This document shows, one piece after another, positions 48,674-63,602 of a stretch of 64,000 nt of DNA. This DNA is from Rutidosis leptorrhynchoides (lineage: Eukaryota; Streptophyta; Magnoliopsida; Asterales; Asteraceae). Location of the stretch: the NCBI RefSeq assembly GCF_046630445.1, contig NC_092343.1, positions 141,415,501 to 141,479,500 on the forward strand. Reading direction: 5' to 3'. Under the pieces are notes generated by a model that searched no databases, had not been told where the DNA came from, and saw only the letters and a program-made list of their open reading frames with translations. The position numbers and the translations under genes are program-made. How positions within the stretch are numbered: the stretch's first letter is position 1; each line of letters opens with the position of its first letter.

Positions 48674-49059
48674 TTGCCGGTCCATTTGTGTTATCTGACA
48701 TCTTATAACCTCATCTGTATTTAGAGTTGTCATTGGAATTTTCAATCTTTAAACTTTTCATGATTTGATGTCTTTATGTGTAAATAAATATGTGCATAGA
48801 TACATGTTTCAGTTTCTCAAGGAGACCAATTCTGGGTAATTTAATCTACTGCTCTGACATCTTATACCATATGAATTGAAAAAGCCCAATAGTATTACTT
48901 GTCATACTTTTATGGCCACGAGAGTATATATGCTTCATATGTGGCAAAAAAAATAGTTTATATATCATATCACATTCGTTATCTTTCTTAACATGATCAT
49001 TATCTATTATTTTTTCAAAAAAAAAAAAAAACATGATCATTCATCTGATATTTGTTTAT
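48674..49059. other. Intergenic sequence
   Basis: AT-rich, nothing recognisable. Confidence 0.5.
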
Positions 49060-49887
49060 GATGCAGAATCGGGTCAAGCTGGGCTTGCGAAAACTGAGTT
49101 ACAAAAATATATTGGATTTGTTGGGCCACCAAATTGTATCGGGCTTGTTGGACTGCATTTCGATAGAGTTAGGAAAGGATAGGAAACGTGACAAGGAAAC
49201 GAGAAATTGGGAATACGTATGCAAGTAGTAGATGAGAATTGCACTAGGATTTGATTTTATTTTAATTCTATTATATTATTCATGTTTATCTAATAGTTTA
49301 AATTTAAATTTAAATTTCTAGTCTAATCTATTATTTTATCATGTTCTCCTATATTGAATCTTATGATTGAGTCTCTCAATCTCAGCTTGTTTAGTCATGC
49401 CTAGGCTCTGATACCACATAACGTAGTTTAAGGATCGTGGCTAAATAGAATGATAGATAATCGTTAAACCTTCACGGTTTAACTTGGAGAACCTTCCCAG
49501 TTCAAAATAATAAAAAAAACCTTCACGGTTTAATTTTATTAACTCACAAAATATAAAAAAACTAACTCCAAATCTATCGACCATTGTTCCTATATATAGG
49601 AGAACATGATAAAATAATAGATAAGACTAGAAATTTAAATTTAAACTTAAACTATTAAATAAACATGAATAATATAATAGAATTAAAATCAAATCAAATC
49701 CTAGTGCAATTCTCATATGCAACCTGCAGACGTATTCTTGATTTCTCGTTTCCTTGCCATGTTTGCTATCATTTCCTAACTCTATCGAAATGCAATCCAA
49801 CAAGCCCAATACAATTTGGTGGCCCAACAAATCAAATTTATTTTTGTAACTCAATTTTCGCAAGCCCAGCTTGACCCGAACATGCAT
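49060..49887. repeat. Long LTR-derived inverted repeat
   Basis: The left arm (about 49060-49354) and right arm (about 49591-49887) are inverted copies at roughly 90 % identity, separated by about 240 bases. The spacer contains gctctgatacca (49410-49421), the complement of an exact initiator-Met primer site TGGTATCAGAGC. The arms are therefore probably LTR sequence in head-to-head arrangement. Confidence 0.85.
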
Positions 49888-50446
49888 CAATTTAGTATTT
49901 ACTTGAAAAGATTATAGTTTTGTCAATGTGACCTTAAGATGTATTTATTTGTACGGGTCCTGATGTTGTTACTCATGTGAAATTTTAACTGTAATAGAAT
50001 CCTTGAAGAGTCACTGCTATCAGCTTTATACTTTGGGTGTATTTTGTGTATACTTCCTGTACTATATAACATGTTAATTCTTCAATGTTTTCATCATATT
50101 CAAACATGTTATCCATGTAATTGATGGTTTGTTACTTTATTGAATGCTATACAGTTCATGAATCATGTATGTTATGAGTATACGGTTATGCATTAATAGT
50201 CTTGGTAGTATGATATATCTGATAAGAATGTTATAATTTAAGTTTCTTTTTGATAAACCTTAGTATTTAATAAACAATTAATGTTTTTAATTATTTTGAT
50301 ACTAATTTTCAACAGATTTCTATCACCTTACCTTGTTTCATGCACTTTATGAATTTTTTTGTCTATCTAAAGTTAAACATGACAATTAAACCAGGTTTAC
50401 TCTGTTTTTTATGTCAACACTTACAAAGGTTGCAACCAGAACACAC
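49888..50446. other. Intergenic sequence
   Basis: Nothing recognisable between the inverted repeat and the next LTR. Confidence 0.5.
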
Positions 50447-50940
50447 TGATAAGTGTAGGAACGATCAAACGGTATTAATCGACCTAATCTTCAATATCGA
50501 GTGCGGAATAACTCGATATTGGGTTTAATATCAAAACGACTCAAAAAAAAAACTATGATCCAATGATTAAAAACAACTTTAATACGTAATAGATCAATAA
50601 ACTAGAGTGCTAGACCTTTAAGGAATCGAAATCACGGCTAGGGAAGTGTTTAGGTTCGTAACCCTAACAATGAATCCGTAATACCTATTATATAAGGTCT
50701 ACACGTGTAACCGTGCGGTTGCAGAATGCAACCGTGCGGTTGCACTTGTATTCGTACGCATGCATCATGCATCCGTGCGGTTACACGGACACTAAGTATA
50801 TTAACTTTGAATGCATACAATCGATCGTAAACGCAATAGTAAACGTTAATAACCAACAACTGATTGTCCAAGTATTTACATAGTCTTAACAAACACAAAT
50901 ACGCTATAATGAACCCGGGACTTACATTAATGCACTAACA
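50447..50940 (-). repeat. Copia-like LTR (element H), 3' LTR of a minus-strand element
   Basis: 494 bp from TGATAAGTG to GCACTAACA. To its right the minus strand reads CCTAGGGGGAGTT directly before the LTR start TGTTAGTGC. That is the polypurine tract style of SIRE/Tork-like Copia elements, so the element extends to the right. Three copies of CCGTGCGGTT lie at 50711, 50732 and 50773. I did not find the partner LTR. Confidence 0.6.
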
Positions 50941-51505
50941 AACTCCCCCTAGGACCTAGTTCGTTATTTAAACATAATCAAACGTTCAATACAAACCAAA
51001 CAGTTCAAACTTTTAAATCAGTTTATTACAACCATCATCAAAATATTAAAAACATTCAAGTCCAGAGTGATCACAAAATTTCAAAAAAATTAAAGATAAA
51101 ACATTACGTGCACAAGTCATAAGCATAGCACGTCCGAACAGCACAGTTGAACAGCATAGTTGCACAAGTTTCTGATCCACCTCGGATCAAATATCCTTAA
51201 CTGATTCAATTCAGCTCCAGACTCTAGAATGATCACTGCTTCCTCCGTTCAACCATCATAATACCACCACTTGAATTTCTTTCCAAAATTTTGTGGCATC
51301 TTGCGAACCGGAGCATATTTTATCATCCTCGCATGCTTGTATCTCACAATCTTTACCCTCTTACCAGTTTCATGATCAGTTCGATACGTTATCTTCGGAG
51401 ACTGTGGAGCCAACACAGAACATCATTACTTAAACTCTTTCTTAATCTTGTACTGCATCCACTCACCCAACCATTAGTCTCACTATAAAGCAGAGGCAAA
51501 CGGGC
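50941..51505 (-). pseudogene. Degraded reading frame, downstream part (left of solo LTR)
   Basis: On the minus strand, broken frames read LPLLYSETNGW, EWMQYKIKKEFK and, after a frame change, SPKITYRTDHETGKRVKIV .. KMPQNFGKKFKWWYYDG, then a stop near 51257. This joins with 54778-55520 when the solo LTR is removed. I do not recognise the protein. It may be the gag-like or 3' ORF of element H, or an unrelated gene remnant. Confidence 0.45.
51501..51505. repeat. Target-site duplication of solo LTR, left copy
   Basis: CGGGC here and CGGGT at 54773-54777, differing by one transition. Confidence 0.8.
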
Positions 51506-54500
51506 TGAAATGTCCCGTTCTTATTGATTAAAAACGTTCCATATTAATTGATTTCGTTGCGAGGTTTTGACCTCTATATGAGACGTTTTTCAAAGACTGC
51601 ATTCATTTTTAAAACAAACCATAATCTTTATTTCATAAATAAAGGTTTAAAAAGCTTTATGTAGATTATCAAATAATGATAATCTAAAATATCCTGTTTA
51701 CACACGACCATTACATAATGGTTTACAATACAAATATGTTACATCGAAATCAGTTTCTTGAATGCAGTTTTTACACAATATCATACAAACATGGACTCCA
51801 AATCTTGTCCTTATTTTAGTATGCAACAGCGGAAGCTCTTAGTATTCACCTGAGAATAAACATGCTTTAAACGTCAACAAAAATGTTGGTGAGTTATAGG
51901 TTTAACCTATATATATCAAATCGTAACAATAGACCACAAGATTTCATATTTCAATACACATCCCATACATAGAGATAAAAAATCATTCATATGTTGAACA
52001 ACTGGTAACCGACATTAACAAGATGCATATATAAGAATATCTCTATCATTCCAGGACACCCTTTGGATATGATATAAATTTCGAAGTACTAAAGCATCCG
52101 GTACTTTGGATGGGGTTTGTTAGGGCCAATAGATCTATCTTTAGGATTCGCGTCAATTAGGGTGTCTGTTCCCTAATTCTTAGATTACCAGACTTAATAA
52201 AAAGGGGCATATTCGATTTCGATAATTCAACCATAGAATGTAGTTTCACGTACTTGTGTCTATTTTGTAAATCATTTATAAAACCTGCATGTATTCCCAT
52301 CCCAAAAATATTAGATTTTAAAAGTGAGACTATAACTCACATTCACAGATTTTTACTTCGTCGGGAAGTAAGACTTGGCCACCGGTTGATTCACAAACCT
52401 ATAACAATATATACATATATATCAAAGTATGTTCAAAATATATTTACAAAACTTTTAATACATTTTGATGTTTTAAGTTTATTAAGTCAGCTGTCCTCGT
52501 TAGTAACCTACAACTAGTTATCCACAGTTAGATGTACAGAAATAAATCGATAAATATTATCTTGAATCAATCCACGACCCAGTGTATACGTATCTCAGTA
52601 TTGATCACAACTCAAACTATATATATATTTTGGAATCAACCTCAACCCTGTATAGCTAACTCCAACATTCACATATAGAGTGTCTATGGTTGTTCCGCAA
52701 TATATATATAGATGGGTCGACATGATAGGTCAAAACATTGTATACGTGTCTATGGTATCTCAAGATTACATAATATACAATATAAGTTGATTAGGTTATG
52801 GTTGGAATAGATTTATTACTAACTTTCACGTAGGTAAAATGAGTAGTTTTTATCAATCTTGTTTTACTCGCCATTTCTTCGTTTCTAATCCGTTTTGAGT
52901 GATTCCAGTGGCCACGGTTTCGTATTGAACTTAACTTTATGAATATAAATTGAAAAAGTATAAGTTTATAGTCAGAAATACAAGTTACAAGTCGTTTTTG
53001 AAAGAGGTAGTCATTTCCGTCGAAAGAACGACATCTTGATGACCATTTTGAAAAACATACTTTCACTTTGAGTTTAACCATGATTTTTGGATATAGTTTC
53101 ATGTTCATAATAAAAATCATTTTTCCAGAAGTATAGCTTTTAAATCAAAGTTCTTCTTAGCTTTTAAATATCCCAACCAAAACAGCCCCCGGTTTTACTA
53201 CGACGGCGTATATCCAGTTTTATGGTGTTTATCGTGTTTTCGGGTTTTAAATAATTAAGTTAGCATATCATATAGATATAGAACATGTGTTTAGTTGATT
53301 TTAAAAACCTAGTTAGAAGGATTAACTTTATTTGCGAACAAGTTTAGAATTAACTAAACTATGTTCTAGTGATTACAAGTTTATAATGTTGAATAAGACA
53401 GCTTTTTATGTATGAATCGAATGATGTTATGAACATCATTACTACCTCAAGTTCCTTGGATAAACCTACTGGAAATGAAAAAAATGGATCTAGCTTCAAA
53501 GAATCCTTGGATGGCTTGAAAGTTCTTGAAGCAGAATCATGACACGAAAACAATTTCAAGTAAGATTTCCACTCGAAATAAGATTGTTATAATTATAGAA
53601 ATTGAATTAAAGTTTGAATATGATTATTACCTTGTATTAGAAAGATAACCTACTATAATTAACAAAGGTTTCTTGATCTTGGATGATTACTTGGAATGGA
53701 TTTAGAAAACTTGGAAGTAAACTTGCAATCTTGTAAGTATTCTTGATTTTATGAAACTAGAACTTTTGGAATTTATGAAGAACACTTAGATCTTGAAGAT
53801 AGAACTTGAGAGAGATCAATTAGATGAAGAAAATTGAAGAATGAAAGTGTTTGTAGGTGTTTTTGGTCGTTGGTGTAAGGATTAGATATAAAGGATATGT
53901 AATTTTGTTTTCATGTAAATAAGTCATGAATGATTACTCATATTTTTGTAATTTTATGAGATATTTTTGCTAGTTGCCAAATGATGGTTCCCACATGTGT
54001 TAGGTGACTCACATGGGCTGCTAAGAGCTGATCATTGGAGTGTATATACCAATAGTACATACATCTAAAAGCTGTGTATTGTACGAGTACGAATACGGGT
54101 GCATACGAGTAGAATTGTTGATGAAACTGAACGAGGATGTAATTGTAAGCATTTTTGTTAAGTAGAAGTATTTTGATAAGTGTCTTGAAGTCTTTCAAAA
54201 ATGTATGAATACATATTAAAACACTACATGTATATACATTTTAACTGAGTCGTTAAGTCATCGTTAGTCGTTACATGTAAGTGTTGTTTTGAAACCTTTA
54301 GGTTAACGATCTTGTTAAATGTTGTTAACCCAATGTTTATAATATCAAATGAGATTTTAAATTATTATATTATCATGATATTATGATGGACAAATATCTC
54401 TTAATATGATATATATACATTAAATGTCGTTACAACGATAATCGTTACATATATGTCTCGTTTCAAAATCATTAAGTTAGTAGTCATGTTTTTACATATG

Positions 54501-54772
54501 TAGTTCATTATTAATATACTTAATGATATGTTTACTTATCATAATATCATTTTAACTATATATATAACCATATATATGTCATCATATAGTTTTTACAAGT
54601 TTTAACGTTCGTGAATCACCGGTCAACTTGGGTGGTCAATTGTCTATATGAAACCTATTTCAATTAATCAAGTCTTAACAAGTTTGATTGCTTAATATGT
54701 TGGAAACACTTAATCATGTAAATAACAATTTCATTTAATATATATAAACATGGAAAAGTTCGGGTCACTACA
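51506..54772 (-). mobile_element. Solo LTR of the D family
   Basis: 3267 bp, TGAAATGTCCC..TCACTACA, colinear with both D LTRs but clearly more diverged from them than they are from each other. It has no internal region and is flanked by 5-bp near-duplicates, the product of recombination between the two LTRs of an older insertion. It keeps the 15-bp block missing from 25202-28457. Confidence 0.95.
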
Positions 54773-54777
54773 CGGGT

Positions 54778-55520
54778 CAGCTCCATCATTTCAAAGTACG
54801 GTAGTGTCTTGAAATCAGCATCATGTTTGAAGTAGTCAACACCGTTCTCCCTTCGAACACTGAAACAATTTTGAAAAACACCCAACTTAAGATCTTACCA
54901 CCTGTTACCTTGCATGTTCTATCATAAAACAATTTATACTTAGGTTCAAGCTGCAGTTTGCGAAACCAGACTTAGTTGTATTCTTCTGATACTCTCTCCA
55001 CTCTTAATTCTTTTGTTTATCAACATCATCAATACTTTCATCTGCATTGTTCACCCCGATGATTCACCTTCTTCTGCAGTTTTATTTTCATCAACCTTTC
55101 TTTTCAAAACCTCATCGCTTTGCTACTTAAACAAGTCGGCAAAGTCGGGTAAATCCTTCTCAACATCCTCATTCATCGAACTCTCGTCATCCGATGCATC
55201 ATTAACGATTACCTCCTCAACACTGTCATCCTCTAAATGTCTATGTACACGGTGTTCCCGATGTGTTTGGAGCTCTCTCACATGCTATTAACTGTTCTAC
55301 ATCTATACCAATCACTATAACTTGATTGTCCAGAAAATATGTTAACCTATGAATATTAACATAAATATGTTTAGGGAAATGTACCTCCTGAATTTGACTT
55401 ACATTTTCAGGACCATTAGAAGATGAATCAGAATCAGAAGACGCTTCGCTTTCAGAAGATACCATAATATCTTTCACATTTACCAACCTAACGGTATAAT
55501 CTTCTTCATCGGCCTGATTT
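54778..55520 (-). pseudogene. Degraded reading frame, upstream part (right of solo LTR)
   Basis: Minus-strand open pieces: QADEEDYTVRLVNVKDIM, then SSESEASSDSDSSSNG from about 55520; an acidic stretch LEDDSVEEVIVND .. VEKDLPDFADLFK; KLQLEPKYKLFYDRTCKV; and RRENGVDYFKHDADFKTLPY .. MMELTR running into the solo LTR. Several stops and shifts separate the pieces. The protein is hydrophilic and acidic at its N-terminal side. Family not recognised. Confidence 0.45.
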
Positions 55521-55521
55521 A

Positions 55522-55692
55522 AAGTTTAGAGTTTAAGGTTTAGGGTTTAGCGTTTTGGGACTAAACCCAAAACTCTAAACCGTTTATGTTAAAAATTAAT
55601 CTAAACCCTAATTTCTAAACCTTAAATCCTAATTTTTAAACCCAAATTTCCGAACCATGATTTGTAAACCATAATTTCTAAACCCTTAAAAA
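55522..55692. repeat. Degenerate telomere-like repeat in both orientations
   Basis: Starts with ggtttagggtttag units, then switches to the complementary sense (ctaaacccaaaactctaaacc, ctaaaccctaatttctaaac). These resemble the plant telomere unit TTTAGGG but are imperfect. Confidence 0.6.
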
Positions 55693-57692
<2,000 letters not shown>

Positions 57693-57697
57693 GGTAC
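57693..57697. repeat. Target-site duplication of element F, left copy
   Basis: GGTAC before the left LTR, repeated at 62455-62459. Confidence 0.93.
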
Positions 57698-58038
57698 TGT
57701 TGGACAAAGTCCAAGTTTTTGACTAACATTTATGTTAACAAATTGAAGTTTGCATGGGTAATCTATTACTACCTAAATATTGACACCCTGTGTCATAAAT
57801 TAGCTACATTAAATTTTATTTCAATTATCTATTATTACCTATATAATAATAATCTATAAAAAAATACATATAAATTCAGTTTAAAAAAAAAAAAACTTCA
57901 TAAATAAATAATCTTAAAAGTGACCCCAAGAGTCATAACTCATAAATAAGCTTATTTAATCATGTTAGTGTATTAAATAGAATTCCTATTAAATTAGATT
58001 AAATACAATTTTTAAATTAAATTAAATAATTGTAACAA

Positions 58039-58041
<3 letters not shown>

Positions 58042-58115
<74 letters not shown>
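58042..58115. repeat. (TA)n microsatellite in Helitron
   Basis: Uninterrupted TA repeat; others in the same Helitron are at 58544-58598 and 58747-58810. Confidence 0.95.
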
Positions 58116-58117
<2 letters not shown>

Positions 58118-58542
58118 GAATATAAGATTTAATATTAATTTTATGAACCGGATTAAATCAATATTAGTAACTTACATATAATATATATTTATTATTTATT
58201 TAATATCAATTAAATGATAAATAAAGAATTAAATAGTAGTAAAATAAATAATAAATATATGGTAAACCAAAAATGAACAATAAATATACGAACCTTTCAT
58301 CTTCTTACTAAATTAACTTACTTTTTACTAGCCTATAAATATGTATGTCATCTTCACTTTTCAATAGGAATCATACAATGGGAAGATCACATCATATTAT
58401 TAATAAAAGATGGATATTCAAGATATGTATAATGAGGTAAATATATGTAATATATATTCAAATATGTATATGTATATGTATATATATACGTAGATAAATG
58501 TACATATATAACATTGATTTAATTATGAAGTATATATTTTCG

Positions 58543-58601
<59 letters not shown>

Positions 58602-58741
58602 TTGTATCCTACATCTCCACTTTTCAGTAGCAATCATACAATCAGAAGATCACGCCATATTACTAAAAGATGAATATTCAAGTTATGTATCATGAGGTAA
58701 ATATGTGTGATCTATATTTTCTTTTATGATTTAAAATATTA

Positions 58742-58911
<170 letters not shown>

Positions 58912-59086
58912 TATAACTTTTGAGTTTCTCATTAAATTGTTATCATTCATCACTTATATCATTTTATATGTTTATATGAATAAAACATCACTTTATATTT
59001 AAATATACGGATCATCAAAAGTCTCTCATTGATTATTTTAATAATATATGTAGTATGTAAATTATTTACGATTTAAAATATTATCT

Positions 59087-59268
<182 letters not shown>

Positions 59269-60568
59269 ATATTGATATATAATTATATATACATATATAT
59301 ATAATTAAATATAATGCGTGTTTGTTTGTTTTTGTAGCTACTGAAGAAACACTGAATTAAAAAAAAAATGTCAAATGTAGACTTGCCAAGAAGACACGTG
59401 GTTAGCTCTATGTTGGATGAATTTGTTCAAAGATTCTTTTTTTTAATGTTTATAATGTGATTATTATATTGTATAATTGTATTTACATATTTAAGTTAAT
59501 TTAAATTTCTTATATAAATTTTCTTACAATTCTATCCTTTTAATTATTAAATAGTATAGTATAAAAATATATATGTTAAAAAAGTTCAAATCAATTACCA
59601 GGATCCTTAACCCAATACCCTAAACAAATCTATATATTCATTCGCTTTTTGGAGATTCGTAGAAGATTAGCATACATTTTGTCTACGTCGGCACTTAGTT
59701 ACCTATTTTGATGTTCGTGGAAGTTTTTGCTTATTTATTACGATTATTATGGACTGTTTTTTTGTTTTTGTTTTTTTTGTAAAGCATTATTATGGACTGT
59801 TAAGAACTCTTTGTTTCATATGGTCGTTATTATATATGTCCTCCCAATAAGAACTATTACGTACGAGACAACCACATACTTTACTTTAAAATAAAAAATG
59901 CAAAGCGTAAAAATATCCGTGCAACGCACGGGCAATGCTTCTAGTATTTAATAATATTTGTAGTCTAACTTTGTTGAAGAAATTGTTGTCAAAGCTACAA
60001 GGTAGGCTAAAAGGCATCCTGTACATGGCATGCATGTGTAGTGTGAAGTCATAAAAGGAAGCTAGGTGCTTTTCACATGTCAAGTGGTGTAGCATGTACG
60101 CATATATTTTCAAGTATAAATATGTACTCATGCATAAGGTGAAATCCATCCAAGAAAGGATCAAGTGATCCAGAGGGATCAAATCCAGGGAGGATCAAAG
60201 TATCACAAAAGAAAAACACAGTTGATCAATAATATCAATGGAGAGTGTGTATTTGTGAGGTTGAGAGTTTTATTCTTGTAAGGAGTGTAAAAGAGTGTAC
60301 GAGAAACTTAGATTTTATACTAAAATCTAAGGGGTTTGGGTTTGGGTTTAACTCATAGTGTACTTTTTCTTGTACCGGATTCTTTTATATTATAAGAATA
60401 AAGGAGACTCTTGGGGTGGACGTAGGCAGGGTTTTGCCGAACCACGTTAAATCGTCGTGTTATCAGTTACTTTATTTGCTTTCTATTATTTCTCGCAAGT
60501 TTGTCTCAAAAAAAATTATATTCTCGCCTCCGCTGGTGTAGGTGCGCTAGGTAAATTGTCATAACAAG

Positions 60569-60580
60569 TGGTATCAGAGC
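60569..60580 (+). other. Primer-binding site of element F
   Basis: TGGTATCAGAGC two bases after the left LTR; exact initiator tRNA-Met site. Confidence 0.95.
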
Positions 60581-60613
60581 ATCCAGGTGTTTCGGATAGT
60601 TTTTTGTTTGGAG

Positions 60614-61516
60614 ATGGCGGAAAATAGCGATATGCAATTTAAGGTGGAGCTATTTCATATGGCAGATGATGATTGGTATATTATTGAACACATGGATGTG
60701 TTTAATGGTCTGGTTAATCAACTTGAATTAGTTGAGGTTTATATGGAGGAAGAAGATAAGACCCTTATTCTTCTTGCCTCTCTTCCCAGTTCCCGGGAAA
60801 AGAGACGAAGATTCGATGACCGTTTTTAGCATGGGTTTGCTATGGTTGGTCATGGAAGGGGAAGGTTTGCCGAGAAGAGATCTAGTGATAACAGTAGGTC
60901 TAGATCACGAGACGGCGTGAAGGGTATCCAGTGCTTCAAATGTCATGAGTGGGGTAACTAAGTAAGGACTATCCACTCTGGAAGAATGGTGAAGATAAAT
61001 CTGGGGGTTCGTCGGCTGTAGTTGCGGTTAATGTACCGGTTAATTTGGGAGATGTTCTCACAATCTCCAAAAAGTTCTACTTCTGCTCAAGATGAATGGA
61101 TTTTAGATTCTGGTTGTACGATGCATGTGTGTACTAAGAAAGTTTATTTTGATAAACTAATATTAGAGAAGGCGGGGGTGCTGACTTTAGATGATGGTTG
61201 AACATGTGATATTGAGGGTGTTTGCATGGTGAAAATAAAATTGTTTCACGGAGTTGCTTACGCTCTTGGTGGTGTGGTGTACACACCAAGGATGTGCAAG
61301 AATCTAATTTCCTTATGCGTGGTGGATTCTCAAGGATACGGCTATTCAGCCGTAGGTAGAGTTATGAAAATCACACGTGGCGTGAAGGTCCTGATGAAGC
61401 GAGAGAAGTATGAGGGTTTATATCGTCTGGTGGTGAGTACAAAATGTACTCGTGTCTCGAAGGTTTTGAAGCTTGTACGCGGGAAACAGGTCGGGAATAT
61501 GTTGGGACATGTTTGA
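60614..61516 (+). pseudogene. Copia gag, protease and GAG-pre-integrase remnant of element F
   Basis: ATG at 60614. Residues read MAENSDMQFKVELF, then jump to the later gag block EHMDVFNGLVNQLELVEV .. LILLASLPSS, so most of the gag core is missing; a stop falls at 60829. Further on, in other frames, are a knuckle remnant CFKCHEWGN followed by a stop (about 60940), the protease motif DEWILDSGCTMHVCT (about 61093) and a GAG-pre-integrase stretch ending KREKYEGLYRLVV (about 61400-61435). The remaining pol is absent. The motif order is that of Tnt1/Tork Copia elements. Confidence 0.85.
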
Positions 61517-61767
61517 CCAAGGTAGACGATGGTGAGAAGGAAAATCCTACTGTGGTGGAAGAGGTGATTCGAGACTGCTCTCCGGTGTCAACTAGGTAAG
61601 ATGACAGGGTTAGCTGCACATGATTATTGGTCGTTTTATTTGAATCAAGGTTCAGGACCGAGGTGATTCAAGGTGTGTACAGCGGGGATAACGGAGGCCA
61701 ATAGTGAAAATACTTGGTGTTAGTATTTTCGGTGACGAAGAAGATAAATGTTCGTCAAGGTGGAGAT

Positions 61768-62454
61768 TGTTGGACAAAGTCCAAGTTTTTGACTAACATT
61801 TATGTTAACAAATTGAAGTTTGCATGGGTAATATTTAATAATATTTGTAGCCTAACTTTGTTGAAGAAATTGTTGTCAAAGCTACAAGGTAGGCTAAAAG
61901 GCATCGTGTACATGGCATGCATGTGTAGTGTGAAGTCATAAAAGGAAGCTAGGTGCTTTTCACATGTCAAGTGGTGTAGCATGTACGCATATATTTTCAA
62001 GTATAAATATGTACTCATGCATAAGGTGAAATCCATCCAAAAAAGGATCAAGTGATCCAGAGGGATCAAATCCAGGGAGGATCAAAAGAAAAACAAAAGA
62101 AAAACACAGTTGATCAATAATATCAATGGAGAGTGTGTATTTGTGAGGTTGAGAGTTTTATTCTTGTAAGGAGTGTAAAAGAGTGTACGAGAAACTTAGA
62201 TTTTATACTAAAATCTAAGGGGCTTGGGTTTGGATTTAACTCATAGTGTACTTTTTCTTGTACCGGATTCTTTTATATTATAAGAATAAAGGAGACTCTT
62301 GGGGTGGACGTAGGCAGAGTTTTGCCGAACCACGTTAAATCGTCGTGTTATCAGTTACTTTATTTGCTTTCTATTATTTCTCGCAAGTTTGTCTAAAAAA
62401 AAATTATATCCTCGCTTCCGCTGGTGTAGGTGCGCTAGGTAAATTGTCATAACA
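61768..62454 (+). repeat. Right LTR of element F
   Basis: 687 bp, TGTTGGACAAAG to GTCATAACA, without the Helitron. Confidence 0.95.
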
Positions 62455-62459
62455 GGTAC

Positions 62460-63072
62460 CATAGGGACGTCATTGCAGTACCAATCACTCCCTTTTTATA
62501 TGTGTGCTCCAAGAGAACTCTGCTCATTTTTTACTATGAATTATTTGGAATGATATATTAACTTTATAGGATACATTTGAATTTGCATGTCCCAATGTAT
62601 ATATATTTGTGTAAGATATGTATAAGTTGTAGGTACATACATTGGGTACCTTCTCATTATTCGTTTGGATATTCAGTTCCTTTAGTGCCTCCTTTAAAAT
62701 CATTTGTTTTGTTCTTATCTGATTTGTTTGACTGCATCTCTATTATTTTTATCTAATCAGATTCGTTGGTTAGTAATCAACTTCATGTAACGTTCTTTTA
62801 TAGTATTTTTCTTTGTATTTGGTAAGACAAAAAATATAATCTACTTATATTGCAATTATCGAGTATTGTTTATAAGCCTGGTGGGACCCATTTATAGTTT
62901 ACTTGTTGCATTATTGTTTTTGTAAGTTTCTTGACAAGTTCTATATGAAAAGTAGTTGTTGACTTGCTCTTGGTTCATTGATATTTGGAAAGAAAAGATA
63001 GATCTGATACAAAACCATATGCTAGTTGCAGCTCATTTCTCAAATCACTCATAACTATCTAAATTCACTAAG
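62460..63072 (+). other. Region upstream of the TIR gene
   Basis: Probably promoter and 5' untranslated region of the next gene. It is AT-rich; I could not identify a convincing TATA box or other site. Confidence 0.4.
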
Positions 63073-63602
63073 ATGGTTATTCTTACAGATGTTTCAGAAC
63101 AATCTTCATCAAGTAATAATCATGATGAGAAGTATGACGTATTTCTGAGTTTTCGAGGTATTGATACTCGTCTTAGCTTCACCAGTCACCTCCACCAAGC
63201 CCTTGAAGGTGATAATCTCAAAACCTTTTTGGACAATGAAGAGATTCCAATCGGGTTTTATTTGAAACCCGAATTGGAGAGTGCAATTAAATCATCAAGG
63301 GCTTCTATTATCGTGTTGTCTAAGAATTATGCTTCTTCTACATGGTGCCTTGATGAACTTGTATTGATTCTTGACCGACATAAGAACTTCAAACAAATAG
63401 TTATCCCCATCTTCTATCATGTCGAACCCACTGACGTCAGGAAGCAACAAAACAGCTTCGGAGAGGCAATGGCAGAACATAAACAGAAGATGGAAGCAGA
63501 AACAGATGTGGAGAAAAAAATGAAATTAGCAGAGAAGATAGAAATATGGAAGGAAGCACTTACAAAAGTTTCTAATTTAACTGGCTTGGATGTAAAGGGC
63601 AG
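63073..63602 (+). CDS. TIR-domain resistance-like protein (TNL type), exon 1
   Basis: The ATG at 63073 starts a serine-rich lead (residues 1-20), then a full plant TIR domain from YDVFLSFRGIDTR (21-33). The SH pair of the self-association interface is S38-H39. The WCLDEL motif (91-96) carries the glutamate E95 that corresponds to the NADase catalytic residue. IFYHVEPTDVRKQ follows, and a helical tail ends GLDVKGR. The frame meets a TAA at 63604, but CAG|GTAAAC at 63600-63608 is a good splice donor. TNL genes typically end exon 1 just here, so the exon probably ends at 63602 in phase 2, with NB-ARC and LRR exons beyond the window. TIR proteins detect pathogen effectors and make NAD-derived signals. 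A TIR-only protein ending at the TAA is the alternative. Confidence 0.9.
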
